A stretch of 64,000 nucleotides of DNA, taken from Mycolicibacterium tusciae JS617. Lineage in GTDB: Bacteria; Actinomycetota; Actinomycetes; Mycobacteriales; Mycobacteriaceae. The notes beneath the pieces were generated by a model, which had not been told where the DNA came from, ran no database searches, and saw nothing but the letters and a program-made list of their open reading frames with translations. The DNA is taken from NCBI RefSeq assembly GCF_000243415.2, contig NZ_KI912270.1, positions 1,922,001 to 1,986,000 of the forward strand, written 5' to 3'. A program made the position numbers and the translations under genes. Position 1 is the first letter of the stretch; every line of letters begins with the position of its first letter. Shown here piece by piece: positions 51,800 through 61,764 of the stretch.

Positions 51800-53287
51800 T
51801 CAGATCGCTGTTGGCAGCGGACCTCGTGCAACTTCATACGCGGCGCCGACCCGGTACAGCCGATCATCGGCCAGTGCTGGCGCCATGATTTGCAGGCCAA
51901 CGGGCAGATTGTCGTCCGGTGAGAGCCCGGAAGGCACCGACATTCCGCAATGGCCGGCCAGGTTCAGCGGCAACGTGCACAGGTCAAACAGGTACATCGC
52001 CAGCGGATCGTCTACCTTCTCCCCCAACGGGAAGGCCGTCGTTGGGGTGGCCGGCGAGATCAGCACGTCGACCTTCTCGTAAGCCTCGTCGAGATCGCGG
52101 GCAATCAGCGTGCGCACCTTCTGCGCCTGATTGTAATAGGCGTCGTAGTAACCGGCCGACAGTGCATAGGTGCCGATCATGATGCGGCGCTTCACTTCTG
52201 GGCCGAAGCCGGCGGCGCGGGTCAGCGCCATCACTTCCTCCGCGCTGTGCGTGCCGTCGTCGCCGACGCGCAACCCGTAACGCATCGCATCGAACCGCGC
52301 GAGGTTCGACGACACCTCCGACGGCAGGATCAGGTAGTACGCGGGCAGGGAGTAGTCGAAGTGCGGGCAGTCGACCTCGCTGATCTCGGCGCCAAGTGCG
52401 GTGAGCTGTTCGACGGCGGCATTGAAGGACGCCAGTACGCCGTCCTGGTAGCCGTCGCCGCGCAACTGCTTCACGACGCCGATCCGCACGCCCTTGAGAT
52501 CCCCTGCCGCCCCCGAGCGGGCCGCGCCCACCACATCGGGCACCGCGGCATCGACCGACGTCGAGTCCTTCGGGTCGTGACCGGCGATCACCTGGTGCAG
52601 CAGCGCGGTGTCCAACACCGTCCGCGCACACGGCCCGCCCTGATCCAGCGACGAGGCGCACGCGATCAGTCCATAGCGCGACACCGTGCCGTAGGTCGGC
52701 TTCACACCGACCGTCGCGGTCAGTGCCGCTGGCTGGCGGATTGACCCACCGGTGTCGGACCCGATGGCCAGCGGTGCCTGAAACGCAGCCAGCGCAGCGG
52801 CACTACCGCCACCCGATCCACCCGGTACGCGGTCGGTGTTCCAGGGATTACGGGTCGGACCGTACGCGGAATTCTCGGTCGAGCTGCCCATCGCGAACTC
52901 GTCCATGTTCGTCTTGCCCAGAATCGGGATGCCCGCCGCACGCAGCCGCGCGGTGACCGTTGCGTCGTACGGCGACGTCCAGCCCTCGAGGATCTTCGAC
53001 CCGCATGTGGTGGGCATATCGGTGGCGGTGAACACGTCCTTGAGCGCCAGCGGCACTCCGGCCAGCGGCGACGGCAACGTCTCACCTGCAGCGACCAAAC
53101 CGTCTACCCGCGCCGCCTCGGCCAGTGCCTTTTCTTCCGCGACGTGCAGAAACGCGTGATATTCGCCATCGGTCGCCGCGATCTGGTCCAGGCAGGCGCG
53201 CGTCGCCTCGGTCGAGGACACCTCCTTGGCCGCGATCTTGGCGCCCAGCGTCGCGGCGTCGAGCCGAATCACCTCGTTGTCGCTCAT
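51800..53287 (-). CDS. gatA: aspartyl/glutamyl-tRNA amidotransferase subunit A
   Basis: The 495-residue amidase-signature subunit releases ammonia from glutamine for transamidation. The Ser-cisSer-Lys triad is visible as Lys in [10 protein letters not shown], cis-Ser in [15 protein letters not shown], and nucleophile Ser in [20 protein letters not shown]. The ATG overlaps the gatC stop (ATGA). A longer upstream frame would cover gatC and is not real. Confidence 0.97.
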   Translation of the reverse strand: MSDNEVIRLDAATLGAKIAAKEVSSTEATRACLDQIAATDGEYHAFLHVAEEKALAEAARVDGLVAAGETLPSPLAGVPLALKDVFTATDMPTTCGSKILEGWTSPYDATVTARLRAAGIPILGKTNMDEFAMGSSTENSAYGPTRNPWNTDRVPGGSGGGSAAALAAFQAPLAIGSDTGGSIRQPAALTATVGVKPTYGTVSRYGLIACASSLDQGGPCARTVLDTALLHQVIAGHDPKDSTSVDAAVPDVVGAARSGAAGDLKGVRIGVVKQLRGDGYQDGVLASFNAAVEQLTALGAEISEVDCPHFDYSLPAYYLILPSEVSSNLARFDAMRYGLRVGDDGTHSAEEVMALTRAAGFGPEVKRRIMIGTYALSAGYYDAYYNQAQKVRTLIARDLDEAYEKVDVLISPATPTTAFPLGEKVDDPLAMYLFDLCTLPLNLAGHCGMSVPSGLSPDDNLPVGLQIMAPALADDRLYRVGAAYEVARGPLPTAI

Positions 53288-53583
53288 TCGGCCTCCCCCA
53301 GAATCCGGGGCACGGCGAACCGGCCGTCGACCGCCTTGGGCGCCTCGGCCAGCGCTTCCTCTTGGGTCAGGCACGGCTCGACCTCGTCGGGGCGGAACAC
53401 GTTGACGTCCTTGAGCGGATTGCCGGTCGGGTCGACGCCGGCGACGTCGACGGCCTGGATCTGGCTGACGTGACTGAGGATGGCGTCCAATTGTCCGGCG
53501 AAGCCGTCCAGCTCGTCCTCGGCCAGGGCGAGGCGGGCCAGGCGCGCCAGATGGGCTACCTCGTCGCGAGAGATCTGTGACAC
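53284..53583 (-). CDS. gatC: aspartyl/glutamyl-tRNA amidotransferase subunit C
   Basis: The 99-residue subunit stabilises GatA-GatB. It begins [19 protein letters not shown], typical of GatC, and ends with the belt segment [19 protein letters not shown]. It overlaps gatA by 4 nt and follows the MerR-type gene by 11 nt on the same strand. Confidence 0.96.
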   Translation of the reverse strand: MSQISRDEVAHLARLARLALAEDELDGFAGQLDAILSHVSQIQAVDVAGVDPTGNPLKDVNVFRPDEVEPCLTQEEALAEAPKAVDGRFAVPRILGEAE

Positions 53584-53594
53584 GACTGCAAAGC

Positions 53595-53969
53595 CTAGTC
53601 AGGCAAGAGTCCGTGCTGCCGCGCACTGTCCTCCAACCGCAGCTGCTCCTCACGCAGTAGGCGGCTGACGTTGCGGAGGTCCCGGATCTGTTGCTCGACG
53701 CGAGCACGTTTGTCGGCAACCAGGCGGGCTCCGTCGACGCAGTCGATGCCGCGGGCGCGCAGGCTCTCGAGCACCTGGCGGATCTCGGCCAGGCTGAAGC
53801 CGAGTGACTGCATGCTGCGAAGCAACTTGACCTGTTTGGTCAGCGACTGCGGATAGTCCCGGTAATTGTTGTGCCCTCGGGGAATCTCGCCGAGCAATCC
53901 CTCGCGCTCGTAGTAGCGCAGAGCATGCCGCCCCACACCGGTTGCGGCCTCTAAATCGCTGATACGCAT
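53595..53969 (-). CDS. MerR-family transcriptional regulator
   Basis: The 124-residue regulator has the N-terminal MerR winged helix ([27 protein letters not shown]) and a dimerising coiled coil (about 80-120). The C-terminus has one cysteine (IDCVDGA), with no metal-binding pair, so the effector is unknown and not obviously a metal. I chose the ATG at 53967-53969, the usual MerR start. It is divergent from an SRPBCC-family gene, its likely target, and may read into gatC. Confidence 0.9.
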   Translation of the reverse strand: MRISDLEAATGVGRHALRYYEREGLLGEIPRGHNNYRDYPQSLTKQVKLLRSMQSLGFSLAEIRQVLESLRARGIDCVDGARLVADKRARVEQQIRDLRNVSRLLREEQLRLEDSARQHGLLPD

Positions 53970-54038
53970 CGCAACTCGCTTGACTATAGATCCAAGTCGA
54001 TACTTTAACATCCGGCCACCCGTCAAAAGGAGCGTGAC
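53970..54038. promoter_or_regulatory. divergent promoter region of MerR and SRPBCC genes
   Basis: The 69-nt gap contains TTGACT, then TACTTT/TTTAAC on the plus strand with unusual spacing, and a dyad ACTATAGA...TCGATACT between them (6 of 8 positions pair). MerR proteins typically bind such a dyad between badly spaced -35 and -10 elements. AAGGAG precedes the SRPBCC start. Confidence 0.45.
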
Positions 54039-54500
54039 ATGTACCTACTGGCCGATGCGGCTGTCGACATCGCGCGCTCGTGCGCAGAAGCGTTCGACTA
54101 TGCCTGTGACCTCGAGAATTTCGCGGCGTGGTTTCCCGGTGTCGTCGAGGTCGTCGTACACAATGACGTCCCGTTCTCCCAGCGCGGACGCGAGTACCGC
54201 GAGACGGTCGATGTGCCGCTGCGGGGCCGTCGGTCGGTGGGTATCCGGGTCGTCGACGCCGAAGCGCCGCACCGGCTCGTCACCGAGGGCGACCTGACGG
54301 TCGTGATGCCGCGCATGGAAATACATCTCACGGAGTCCTCACCCCAGGGGTGCACGGTGCAATGGCGCATGTTCAGCCGCAACCGCAACGCCCTCGCCCG
54401 CATCGCAGTGCTGCCCATCGCACGTGTCGTGATGACCAAGCGCGCTGCAACGGGCCTGCACCGGCTCAGGGAGCGCCTCGAGCGCGATCGCACCGACTAA
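54039..54500 (+). CDS. SRPBCC/polyketide-cyclase-like lipid-binding protein
   Basis: The 153-residue START/Bet v1-fold protein begins MYLLADAAVDIARSCAEAFD and has DLENFAAWFPGVVEVVVHND, the usual entry to the SRPBCC cavity. It should bind a small hydrophobic ligand; the reaction, if any, is unknown. It has a good AAGGAG site 7 nt upstream. It is probably controlled by the divergent MerR protein. The ACT-domain gene follows on the same strand. Confidence 0.82.
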   Translation: MYLLADAAVDIARSCAEAFDYACDLENFAAWFPGVVEVVVHNDVPFSQRGREYRETVDVPLRGRRSVGIRVVDAEAPHRLVTEGDLTVVMPRMEIHLTESSPQGCTVQWRMFSRNRNALARIAVLPIARVVMTKRAATGLHRLRERLERDRTD

Positions 54501-54603
54501 TTTGACTGAGCACCAAACGCGGCGACCGTCACAGCGACCAACCGCAAGCCCGCTCAGCTGGCGAAACGCCGCTTCTCGGGCGTCGGAGGAGCCATACGCC
54601 GGA

Positions 54604-55296
54604 ATGCTGAGCCGCACGCCCTGTGAAACAGTGGTGCGCGTGCCTTCGTATCTGCTGCGGGTCCAGCTGGAGGATCGACCGGGCAGCCTCGGCTCGTTAG
54701 CCGTCGCGCTCGGCTCCGTGGGCGCCGACATCCTGTCGCTGGACGTCGTCGAACGCGGCACCGGATATGCCGTCGACGATCTGGTGGTCGAATTACCCCA
54801 GGGTGCGATGCCCGACATGCTCATCACCGCCGCCGAGCAGATCAACGGGGTCTACGTCGACGCCATCCGCCCGCACACCGGCCTGCTGGAGGCACACCGC
54901 GAACTCGAGCTCATCGACCACATCGCCGCGGCGCCGGTGAAGAAGAAACTGCAGGTCCTCGCCGATGAGGCGCCGCACGTTCTGCGCGTCTCGTGGTGCA
55001 CCGTGGTTCGGCTGACAGAGTCCGGCCCCGAGCGCATCGTCGGAAGCCACGGAGCTCCCGAGACGCAGGCCGCCGAAACTCCCTGGCTGCCAATCGATCA
55101 CGCGGAAGCTCTAGATGGCGGAGCTGAATGGGTGCCTCAGATTTGGCGCGACATGGACACCACGCTGGCCGCCGCCCCACTCGGCGACCCCGGTACCGCT
55201 GTGGTGCTGGGCCGGCCCGGCGGTCCGCTGTTTCGACCGTCGGAGGTCGCGCGGCTGGGATATCTGGCGGGCATCGTCGCGACGATCCTGCGCTGA
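54604..55296 (+). CDS. ACT-domain protein (Rv3013-like)
   Basis: The 230-residue protein has an N-terminal ACT domain (about 10-85: VPSYLLRVQLEDRPGSLGSL, LGSVGADILSLDVVERG) and a GAF-like C-terminal half (about 110-230). ACT domains bind amino acids; the ligand is unknown. I chose the ATG at 54604 because it gives the same N-terminus as Rv3013 (MLSRTP then TVVRVPSYLL). The stop is next to that of the convergent cysteine-rich gene. Confidence 0.85.
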   Translation: MLSRTPCETVVRVPSYLLRVQLEDRPGSLGSLAVALGSVGADILSLDVVERGTGYAVDDLVVELPQGAMPDMLITAAEQINGVYVDAIRPHTGLLEAHRELELIDHIAAAPVKKKLQVLADEAPHVLRVSWCTVVRLTESGPERIVGSHGAPETQAAETPWLPIDHAEALDGGAEWVPQIWRDMDTTLAAAPLGDPGTAVVLGRPGGPLFRPSEVARLGYLAGIVATILR

Positions 55297-55297
55297 A

Positions 55298-55552
55298 TCA
55301 GGCCCCCGCGGGCACCGGATAGCGGTCGTTGACGTCGGCGTTGCTGTCCTTGCGCGCGCAGTGCGCGCAACAGAAGATCGCGTCGGGTGTCTCGATTCCG
55401 TGGCCCAGAATTCGGCACCCGCAATGCGCGCACTCCGGCGCCAATTGCGCCGCCGCACATTCGATGCTGTCGAACGTCGCACTCTTGTCGTCGCCCCAGG
55501 TCACCGTGAAGGCCTTGTCGTAGTCATTGCCACAGGTAGCGCAGATCGCCAT
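55298..55552 (-). CDS. small cysteine-rich zinc-ribbon-like protein
   Basis: The 84-residue protein has nine cysteines and several histidines: CATCGNDYDKAF at the N-terminus, ECAHCGCRILGHG in the middle and FCCAHCARK near the end. The CxxC pairs suggest one or two structural zinc sites; relatives are sometimes annotated as prokaryotic metallothionein-like. It has no membrane segment. The ATG at 55550-55552 (MAICATCG) is preferred over an ATG 8 codons upstream. Metal binding is inferred. Confidence 0.75.
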   Translation of the reverse strand: MAICATCGNDYDKAFTVTWGDDKSATFDSIECAAAQLAPECAHCGCRILGHGIETPDAIFCCAHCARKDSNADVNDRYPVPAGA

Positions 55553-55615
55553 CACAAACTCCTTTGCAGTCACCATCCGGGTGCCCGGTGCCCCGCGGCA
55601 ACAAACGCAAGCTGC

Positions 55616-57733
<2,118 letters not shown>

Positions 57734-57778
57734 CTAGCCGAGGCCCCCGACACACCCGGACACCTCGCCTCGAGCGGA

Positions 57779-57784
57779 TACCCT
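57779..57784 (+). promoter_or_regulatory. -10 element of probable leaderless MmcQ-like mRNA
   Basis: TACCCT ends 6 nt before the ATG at 57791. Confidence 0.45.
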
Positions 57785-57790
57785 GGCCGC

Positions 57791-58198
57791 ATGCCGCATC
57801 CGGTGATGTTCCGCGACGACGACCCGGTGCTGGCGAAGGTACGCACCCTCGCCCTCGGATTCCCCGAGGCGTTCGAGAAGGTGTCGCACGGCAGACCCTC
57901 GTTCTTCGTCTCGAAGATGTTCGTTATGTACGGCGGCAGCGTCAAACCGGCGACCAGGGGTGCCGACTACGTCCAGTACCCGCACTCGGTCATGGTCAAG
58001 GTCGACGAGAGCGACCGGCGGGCCCTCGAGCAGGATCGCCGGTTTTTCTTCCCCGCCTACCTGGGCCCATCGGGCTGGCTCGGTCTCGATCTGGCGGCCA
58101 AATCCGAGGTCGACTGGAACGAGGTTGCCGAACTGATCGACGCGTCGTATCGGTTGGTCGCGCCCAAGAAGCTCATCGCTCGTCTCGAGGAGGCTTGA
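57791..58198 (+). CDS. MmcQ/YjbR-family protein
   Basis: The 135-residue protein is of the MmcQ/YjbR DNA-binding-like fold (CyaY-like). Segments VRTLALGFPEAFEKVSHGRP and GPSGWLGLDLAAKSEVDWNE are typical, ending YRLVAPKKLIARLE. The cellular role is unknown. The ATG is 6 nt after TACCCT and has no Shine-Dalgarno. It is divergent from ligA, and the acyl-CoA ligase follows 34 nt downstream. Confidence 0.85.
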   Translation: MPHPVMFRDDDPVLAKVRTLALGFPEAFEKVSHGRPSFFVSKMFVMYGGSVKPATRGADYVQYPHSVMVKVDESDRRALEQDRRFFFPAYLGPSGWLGLDLAAKSEVDWNEVAELIDASYRLVAPKKLIARLEEA

Positions 58199-58232
58199 CC
58201 CACCACCGGCAGGCCATGGTTCGATCACTGCT

Positions 58233-59840
58233 ATGAGCTTCGCGAGCCCCTTCCCCGAAGTCGACATCCCATCCTCCAGCGTCTACGACTTTCTGTTCGA
58301 CGGCATCGCCGAGGCCGACCTCGACCGTGTCGCCCTTGTCGACGCGAAGTCGGGCACACAGACCACCTACCGCGAGCTGATCGACCTGGTCGACGCGTTC
58401 GCCGGGGCGCTGACCGGACGCGGCATCGGTGTCGGTGACGTGGTGGGCCTGCTGTCAGGAAACAGTTCGGAATTCGCGGTCGCCTTCCACGGCATCCTGC
58501 GCTCAGGCGCGACGGCCACCACCATCAACGCGTTGTTCACCGCCAAGGACATCGCCAAGCAGCTGACCGATTCCAACGCAAAGATGCTGGTGACGGTCAC
58601 ACCTCTGCTGGCGCAGGCGAAAGAGGCGGCCGCCGCGGTTGGGCTGGCCGACAGCGACCTCGTCGTGCTGGACGGTGATGGCCATGAGATCGCCGGCCAC
58701 CCCAACGCCACCGACCTGATGGAGCAGGGACTGCCTGCGCCAGACGTCAGCTTCGCCCCGCCATCGCATCTAGCGGTGTTGCCCTACAGTTCGGGCACCA
58801 CCGGAAATCCCAAGGGGGTGAAGCTGACCCACCGGAACCTGGTGGCCAATGTGGCGCAGATCCGGCCGCTGCACGGGATGGTCGCCGACGATGTGGTCGT
58901 CGCCGTTTTGCCCTTCTTTCACATCTACGGAATGACGGTGCTGCTCAACGCCGCTCTGCACGCGCGGGCACGACTGGTCATCATGGGAAGCTTCGATCTG
59001 GGCGGGTTCCTCGCCAACATCGCGAACCACAAGTGCACAGTCGCGTTCATCGCGCCGCCGGTCGCCGTGGCGCTGGCCAAGCATCCCCTGATCGACGACT
59101 ACGACCTTGGGTCGCTCAATGTCGTCATGTCGGGCGCCGCGCCGTTGGACGCAGACCTCGGGCAGGCGGTCGCCGACCGGTTGGGGTGCCGTGTCGTGCA
59201 GGGCTACGGGATGAGCGAGCTGAGCCCCGTCAGCCACATCACCCCGTTCGACGCGGGCGCGCATGAGATGAACGCGACGGCGCCACTGAGCTCAGTCGGG
59301 TGGACGGTGCCCAACGCCGCGTCCAAGATCGTCAATCCCGAGACCGGTGACGAAATCGATGTCCCCGCAGAGGGTCTCAGTGAAACCGGCGAACTCTGGT
59401 TCAAGGGGCCGAACGTGATGGCGGGCTACCTGAACAACGAGTCGGCCACCAAAGAGACGATTGACGACGACGGCTGGTTACACACCGGCGATCTCGCCCA
59501 GGTCGACGCAAACGGCTGCGTCTACATTGTCGACCGGCTCAAGGAGCTGATCAAGTACAAGGGCTACCAGGTGCCGCCCGCCGAACTCGAGGCGGTGCTA
59601 CTGAGCCATCCGCAGATTGCCGATGCGGCGGTCGTCGGCGTTGTGGACGCCGAAGGCGAAGAGGTGCCAAAGGCTTTCGTGGTCAAGCAGTCCGAGGCAG
59701 ACCTCGGGGCGGACGAGGTGATGGAGTTCGTCGCCGGTCAGGTCGCACCGTACAAGAAGGTCCGCCAGGTGGAGTTCATCGACGCTATCCCGAAGTCCGC
59801 GTCAGGCAAGATCCTGCGCAAGGATTTACGAACGACGTAA
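58233..59840 (+). CDS. acyl-CoA synthetase of the 4-coumarate--CoA ligase type
   Basis: The 535-residue adenylate-forming ligase activates a carboxylic acid to its CoA thioester. The P-loop is LPYSSGTTGNPKGVKLTHRN and the second core motif is QGYGMSELSP. The Asp of A7 is in DGWLHTGDLAQVD, and the A10 catalytic lysine is in IPKSASGKILRKDL near the end. The 4CL-like organisation suggests an aromatic or medium-chain acid; the substrate is unknown. Its last 15 nt overlap the convergent exported-protein gene. Confidence 0.92.
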   Translation: MSFASPFPEVDIPSSSVYDFLFDGIAEADLDRVALVDAKSGTQTTYRELIDLVDAFAGALTGRGIGVGDVVGLLSGNSSEFAVAFHGILRSGATATTINALFTAKDIAKQLTDSNAKMLVTVTPLLAQAKEAAAAVGLADSDLVVLDGDGHEIAGHPNATDLMEQGLPAPDVSFAPPSHLAVLPYSSGTTGNPKGVKLTHRNLVANVAQIRPLHGMVADDVVVAVLPFFHIYGMTVLLNAALHARARLVIMGSFDLGGFLANIANHKCTVAFIAPPVAVALAKHPLIDDYDLGSLNVVMSGAAPLDADLGQAVADRLGCRVVQGYGMSELSPVSHITPFDAGAHEMNATAPLSSVGWTVPNAASKIVNPETGDEIDVPAEGLSETGELWFKGPNVMAGYLNNESATKETIDDDGWLHTGDLAQVDANGCVYIVDRLKELIKYKGYQVPPAELEAVLLSHPQIADAAVVGVVDAEGEEVPKAFVVKQSEADLGADEVMEFVAGQVAPYKKVRQVEFIDAIPKSASGKILRKDLRTT

Positions 59841-60758
59841 TCTGTCCGCCGCATGCGCGGCGCGTGCCTGCCGGTATCCGAGAATGGCGCCCGCAGCCGG
59901 GATCAGGAGGAGTCCGGTGAGCCCCCACAGCGGATCCGACCAGTCGGCATCCTGAGGCACACCCACTTGCTGCGTGAGAACCGGCGCCGACGGGGCTCGG
60001 TTCACAAACGCCGGCGGCGGTGCGGGAGCCCGAAATGCCGGCGCAGCCAAAGGCGCCGGTGGCGCAGCGGGTGCCGGTGGCAGTACCGGGGCCGGCAATC
60101 GCGGTTCGGACTCGCCTCGCCGGATGCCTTGCGTGAGCCCGCTGCCCAACGTCAGGCGCGGTGGACCGAACCGTGCCTTCGGGGCATCGGGTCCATAGGA
60201 GCCGGATCGATCGGGTGAGTCTGCGACGCCGGACTCTGCGAATACGCGCGCGTCGGCTCCACTCGAGCGCAATTCGCCCGAGCCGTCGGCAAGGCTTGGC
60301 GCCAACTCGGCGACACCCACACGGCCCGATCCAGGATCGGCGCCGCCGTCCCCAAGGCCACTCTTGTCTCCGGCAAGACTTGGCGTCAACTCTGCGATGT
60401 CGGCGAGGTCGACAGGGCCCGACCCGGACTGAACCTCCGGGCTTGGCACACTGCCCCGTTCGGCGCTGCCGTCCCAGCCGTCCCTGACGTGCCCGTCATG
60501 CTCGCCGCGCTCGCGGTTGTTGTCGATGCCGCGACGGTAGTCATCGCCGCGTCCCAACCCACCGCGTCTGTTGCCCTCGCCGTTGCCGTTGCCACGGTCA
60601 GATCTGTTGCTGTTGATGTTGCCGCGATCAGAACTGTTGCCCCGATCGGAATGCGAGCGGCCTGGATCTGCGACAGCCTCTGCTGCGGACCCGCCTAGCA
60701 GGAGAAAAGCGACGAGAACACCGACACCTGCGGTCAGGCGGGGGGTGAATCGGGCCAC
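59826..60758 (-). CDS. exported low-complexity protein with C-terminal membrane anchor
   Basis: The 310-residue protein has a signal peptide (VLVAFLLLGGSAAEAVADP, cleavage likely after AVA). Next comes an Arg/Asp/Asn/Gly-rich segment with DRGN-type repeats (about 35-75), then imperfect repeats around ELTPSLAG and ELAPSLAD. A Pro/Ala-rich stretch (about 215-265) leads to one C-terminal membrane helix (PLWGLTGLLLIPAAGAILGY) and a basic cytoplasmic end. It has no catalytic domain and no LPXTG motif. I chose the GTG at 60756-60758 because AGGAGA lies 5 nt upstream. No family recognised. Confidence 0.75.
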   Translation of the reverse strand: MARFTPRLTAGVGVLVAFLLLGGSAAEAVADPGRSHSDRGNSSDRGNINSNRSDRGNGNGEGNRRGGLGRGDDYRRGIDNNRERGEHDGHVRDGWDGSAERGSVPSPEVQSGSGPVDLADIAELTPSLAGDKSGLGDGGADPGSGRVGVAELAPSLADGSGELRSSGADARVFAESGVADSPDRSGSYGPDAPKARFGPPRLTLGSGLTQGIRRGESEPRLPAPVLPPAPAAPPAPLAAPAFRAPAPPPAFVNRAPSAPVLTQQVGVPQDADWSDPLWGLTGLLLIPAAGAILGYRQARAAHAADRLRRS

Positions 60759-60874
60759 GGTTTCTCCTGCGGGTGGCAAAGATGAGTCGACGTCTTCGTT
60801 TAAGCATTGTTGCACGCGGCAGCCGTCATTGACCGACCTGTTCGACGAACCCGCGAAGACTGTTGCGCAGGCCC

Positions 60875-61201
60875 CTATTTGTCCTCGACGTAAGCGCGCA
60901 ATCGGTCAATTGCTTTGTCCCACCGTTGCGACAACGCATTTAAATATTCGCTCGCATCGGTCAGTGGCTGCGGCTGCACCCGCCAGATCCGTTCCCTGCC
61001 GTGACGCTGACTGCTCACCAGCCCCACCGCTTCCAACAGCAGCAGATGTTTGGTCGCGGCCTGCCGGCTAACCGACACGACCGTCGTCACCTCGGTCGTC
61101 GAGCACGGCCCGCCGTCACACAGACGGGTGATGATGCGCAGCCGATTCGGATCACCCAAAGCGTCGAACAACGGCGCCCTGGCGGCCGCGGACGTACTCA
61201 C
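60875..61201 (-). CDS. ArsR-family transcriptional repressor
   Basis: The 108-residue winged-helix regulator contains LFDALGDPNRLRIITRLCDG and the recognition helix region VSVSRQAATKHLLLLEAVGLV, in the ArsR subgroup usually paired with AHSA1-type proteins. It has no metal-binding CxC motif, so it probably does not sense metals. Its ATG overlaps the stop of the upstream SRPBCC gene (ATGA). The promoter of this two-gene operon carries two matching palindromes, the probable binding sites for this protein. Confidence 0.92.
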   Translation of the reverse strand: MSTSAAARAPLFDALGDPNRLRIITRLCDGGPCSTTEVTTVVSVSRQAATKHLLLLEAVGLVSSQRHGRERIWRVQPQPLTDASEYLNALSQRWDKAIDRLRAYVEDK

Positions 61202-61695
61202 ACCTTCTCGTCGCTGAGGGCCAGGTACTTGCGAACCAGCTCGGTCTGCGCGGACCAGCCCTCGTCGTTGCCCTCGAACGCCGACTGCCGCCGCTCTGCC
61301 GGGATGGCATCAAACCCGGATTCGACGATGCGCAGCAGCACGCCGTCGGACGTATCTTCGAGGGTGAACTCCACCAGCGTCGTCGGCGCATCCGAATAGT
61401 CCGAATCGTCTTCGACCGCGAACGGATGCCAACGAAACGCCAGCCGCCGTTGCGGCTGGACCGCGACGATCTGCCAGGCGTCTGCCTTACCGGCGTGGGG
61501 CTGCTGGGCTTTGGCCACATCCTCGTCGACCGTTGTCGGTGTGATGGTCCCGATCACCGAGGTGCCCGCAACGAACGGCCCGTCGAAGCGAACGCCGAAC
61601 CAGCGGCCGAACTCGTCGGCATCGCTGATCGCCCGCCAGACTCGATCCAACGGAGCCTTCAGCAGGACTTCCTTCTCGATTCGATCTGAACTCAT
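61198..61695 (-). CDS. SRPBCC (AHSA1-like) protein
   Basis: The 165-residue START-fold protein is of the AHSA1/CalC type: KEVLLKAPLDRVWRAISDAD, FGRWFGVRFDGPF, and the C-terminal GWSAQTELVRKYL. Such proteins paired with ArsR regulators are common, but the ligand is unknown. The ATG at 61693-61695 has AGGAGG 6 nt upstream, and this site lies inside a palindrome. It is the first gene of the operon with arsR-type 60875-61201. Confidence 0.88.
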   Translation of the reverse strand: MSSDRIEKEVLLKAPLDRVWRAISDADEFGRWFGVRFDGPFVAGTSVIGTITPTTVDEDVAKAQQPHAGKADAWQIVAVQPQRRLAFRWHPFAVEDDSDYSDAPTTLVEFTLEDTSDGVLLRIVESGFDAIPAERRQSAFEGNDEGWSAQTELVRKYLALSDEKV

Positions 61696-61697
61696 AT

Positions 61698-61713
61698 GCA
61701 ACCTCCTGGTTGC
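61698..61713. promoter_or_regulatory. ArsR-type operator 1, overlapping the ribosome binding site
   Basis: The perfect palindrome GCAACC-TCCT-GGTTGC. Read on the minus strand its centre is AGGA and the right arm begins GG, so the AGGAGG Shine-Dalgarno lies within it. Confidence 0.75.
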
Positions 61714-61718
61714 TTTTC

Positions 61719-61747
61719 AAGGTAGCGGCGATCATCGTAATACGCAA
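61719..61747 (-). promoter_or_regulatory. promoter of the SRPBCC-arsR operon
   Basis: Minus strand: -35 TTGCGT (61742-61747) and -10 TACCTT (61719-61724) with a 17-nt spacer. The -35 lies inside operator 2 and the transcription start should fall at or next to operator 1. Confidence 0.6.
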
Positions 61748-61760
61748 CCTTTTAGTTGCG
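61743..61760. promoter_or_regulatory. ArsR-type operator 2
   Basis: CGCAAC-CTTTTA-GTTGCG shares the half-site GCAAC/GTTGC with operator 1. Centres are 46 bp apart. It ends 5 bp before the stop codon of the upstream MetE-like gene. Confidence 0.7.
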
Positions 61761-61764
61761 CGTT

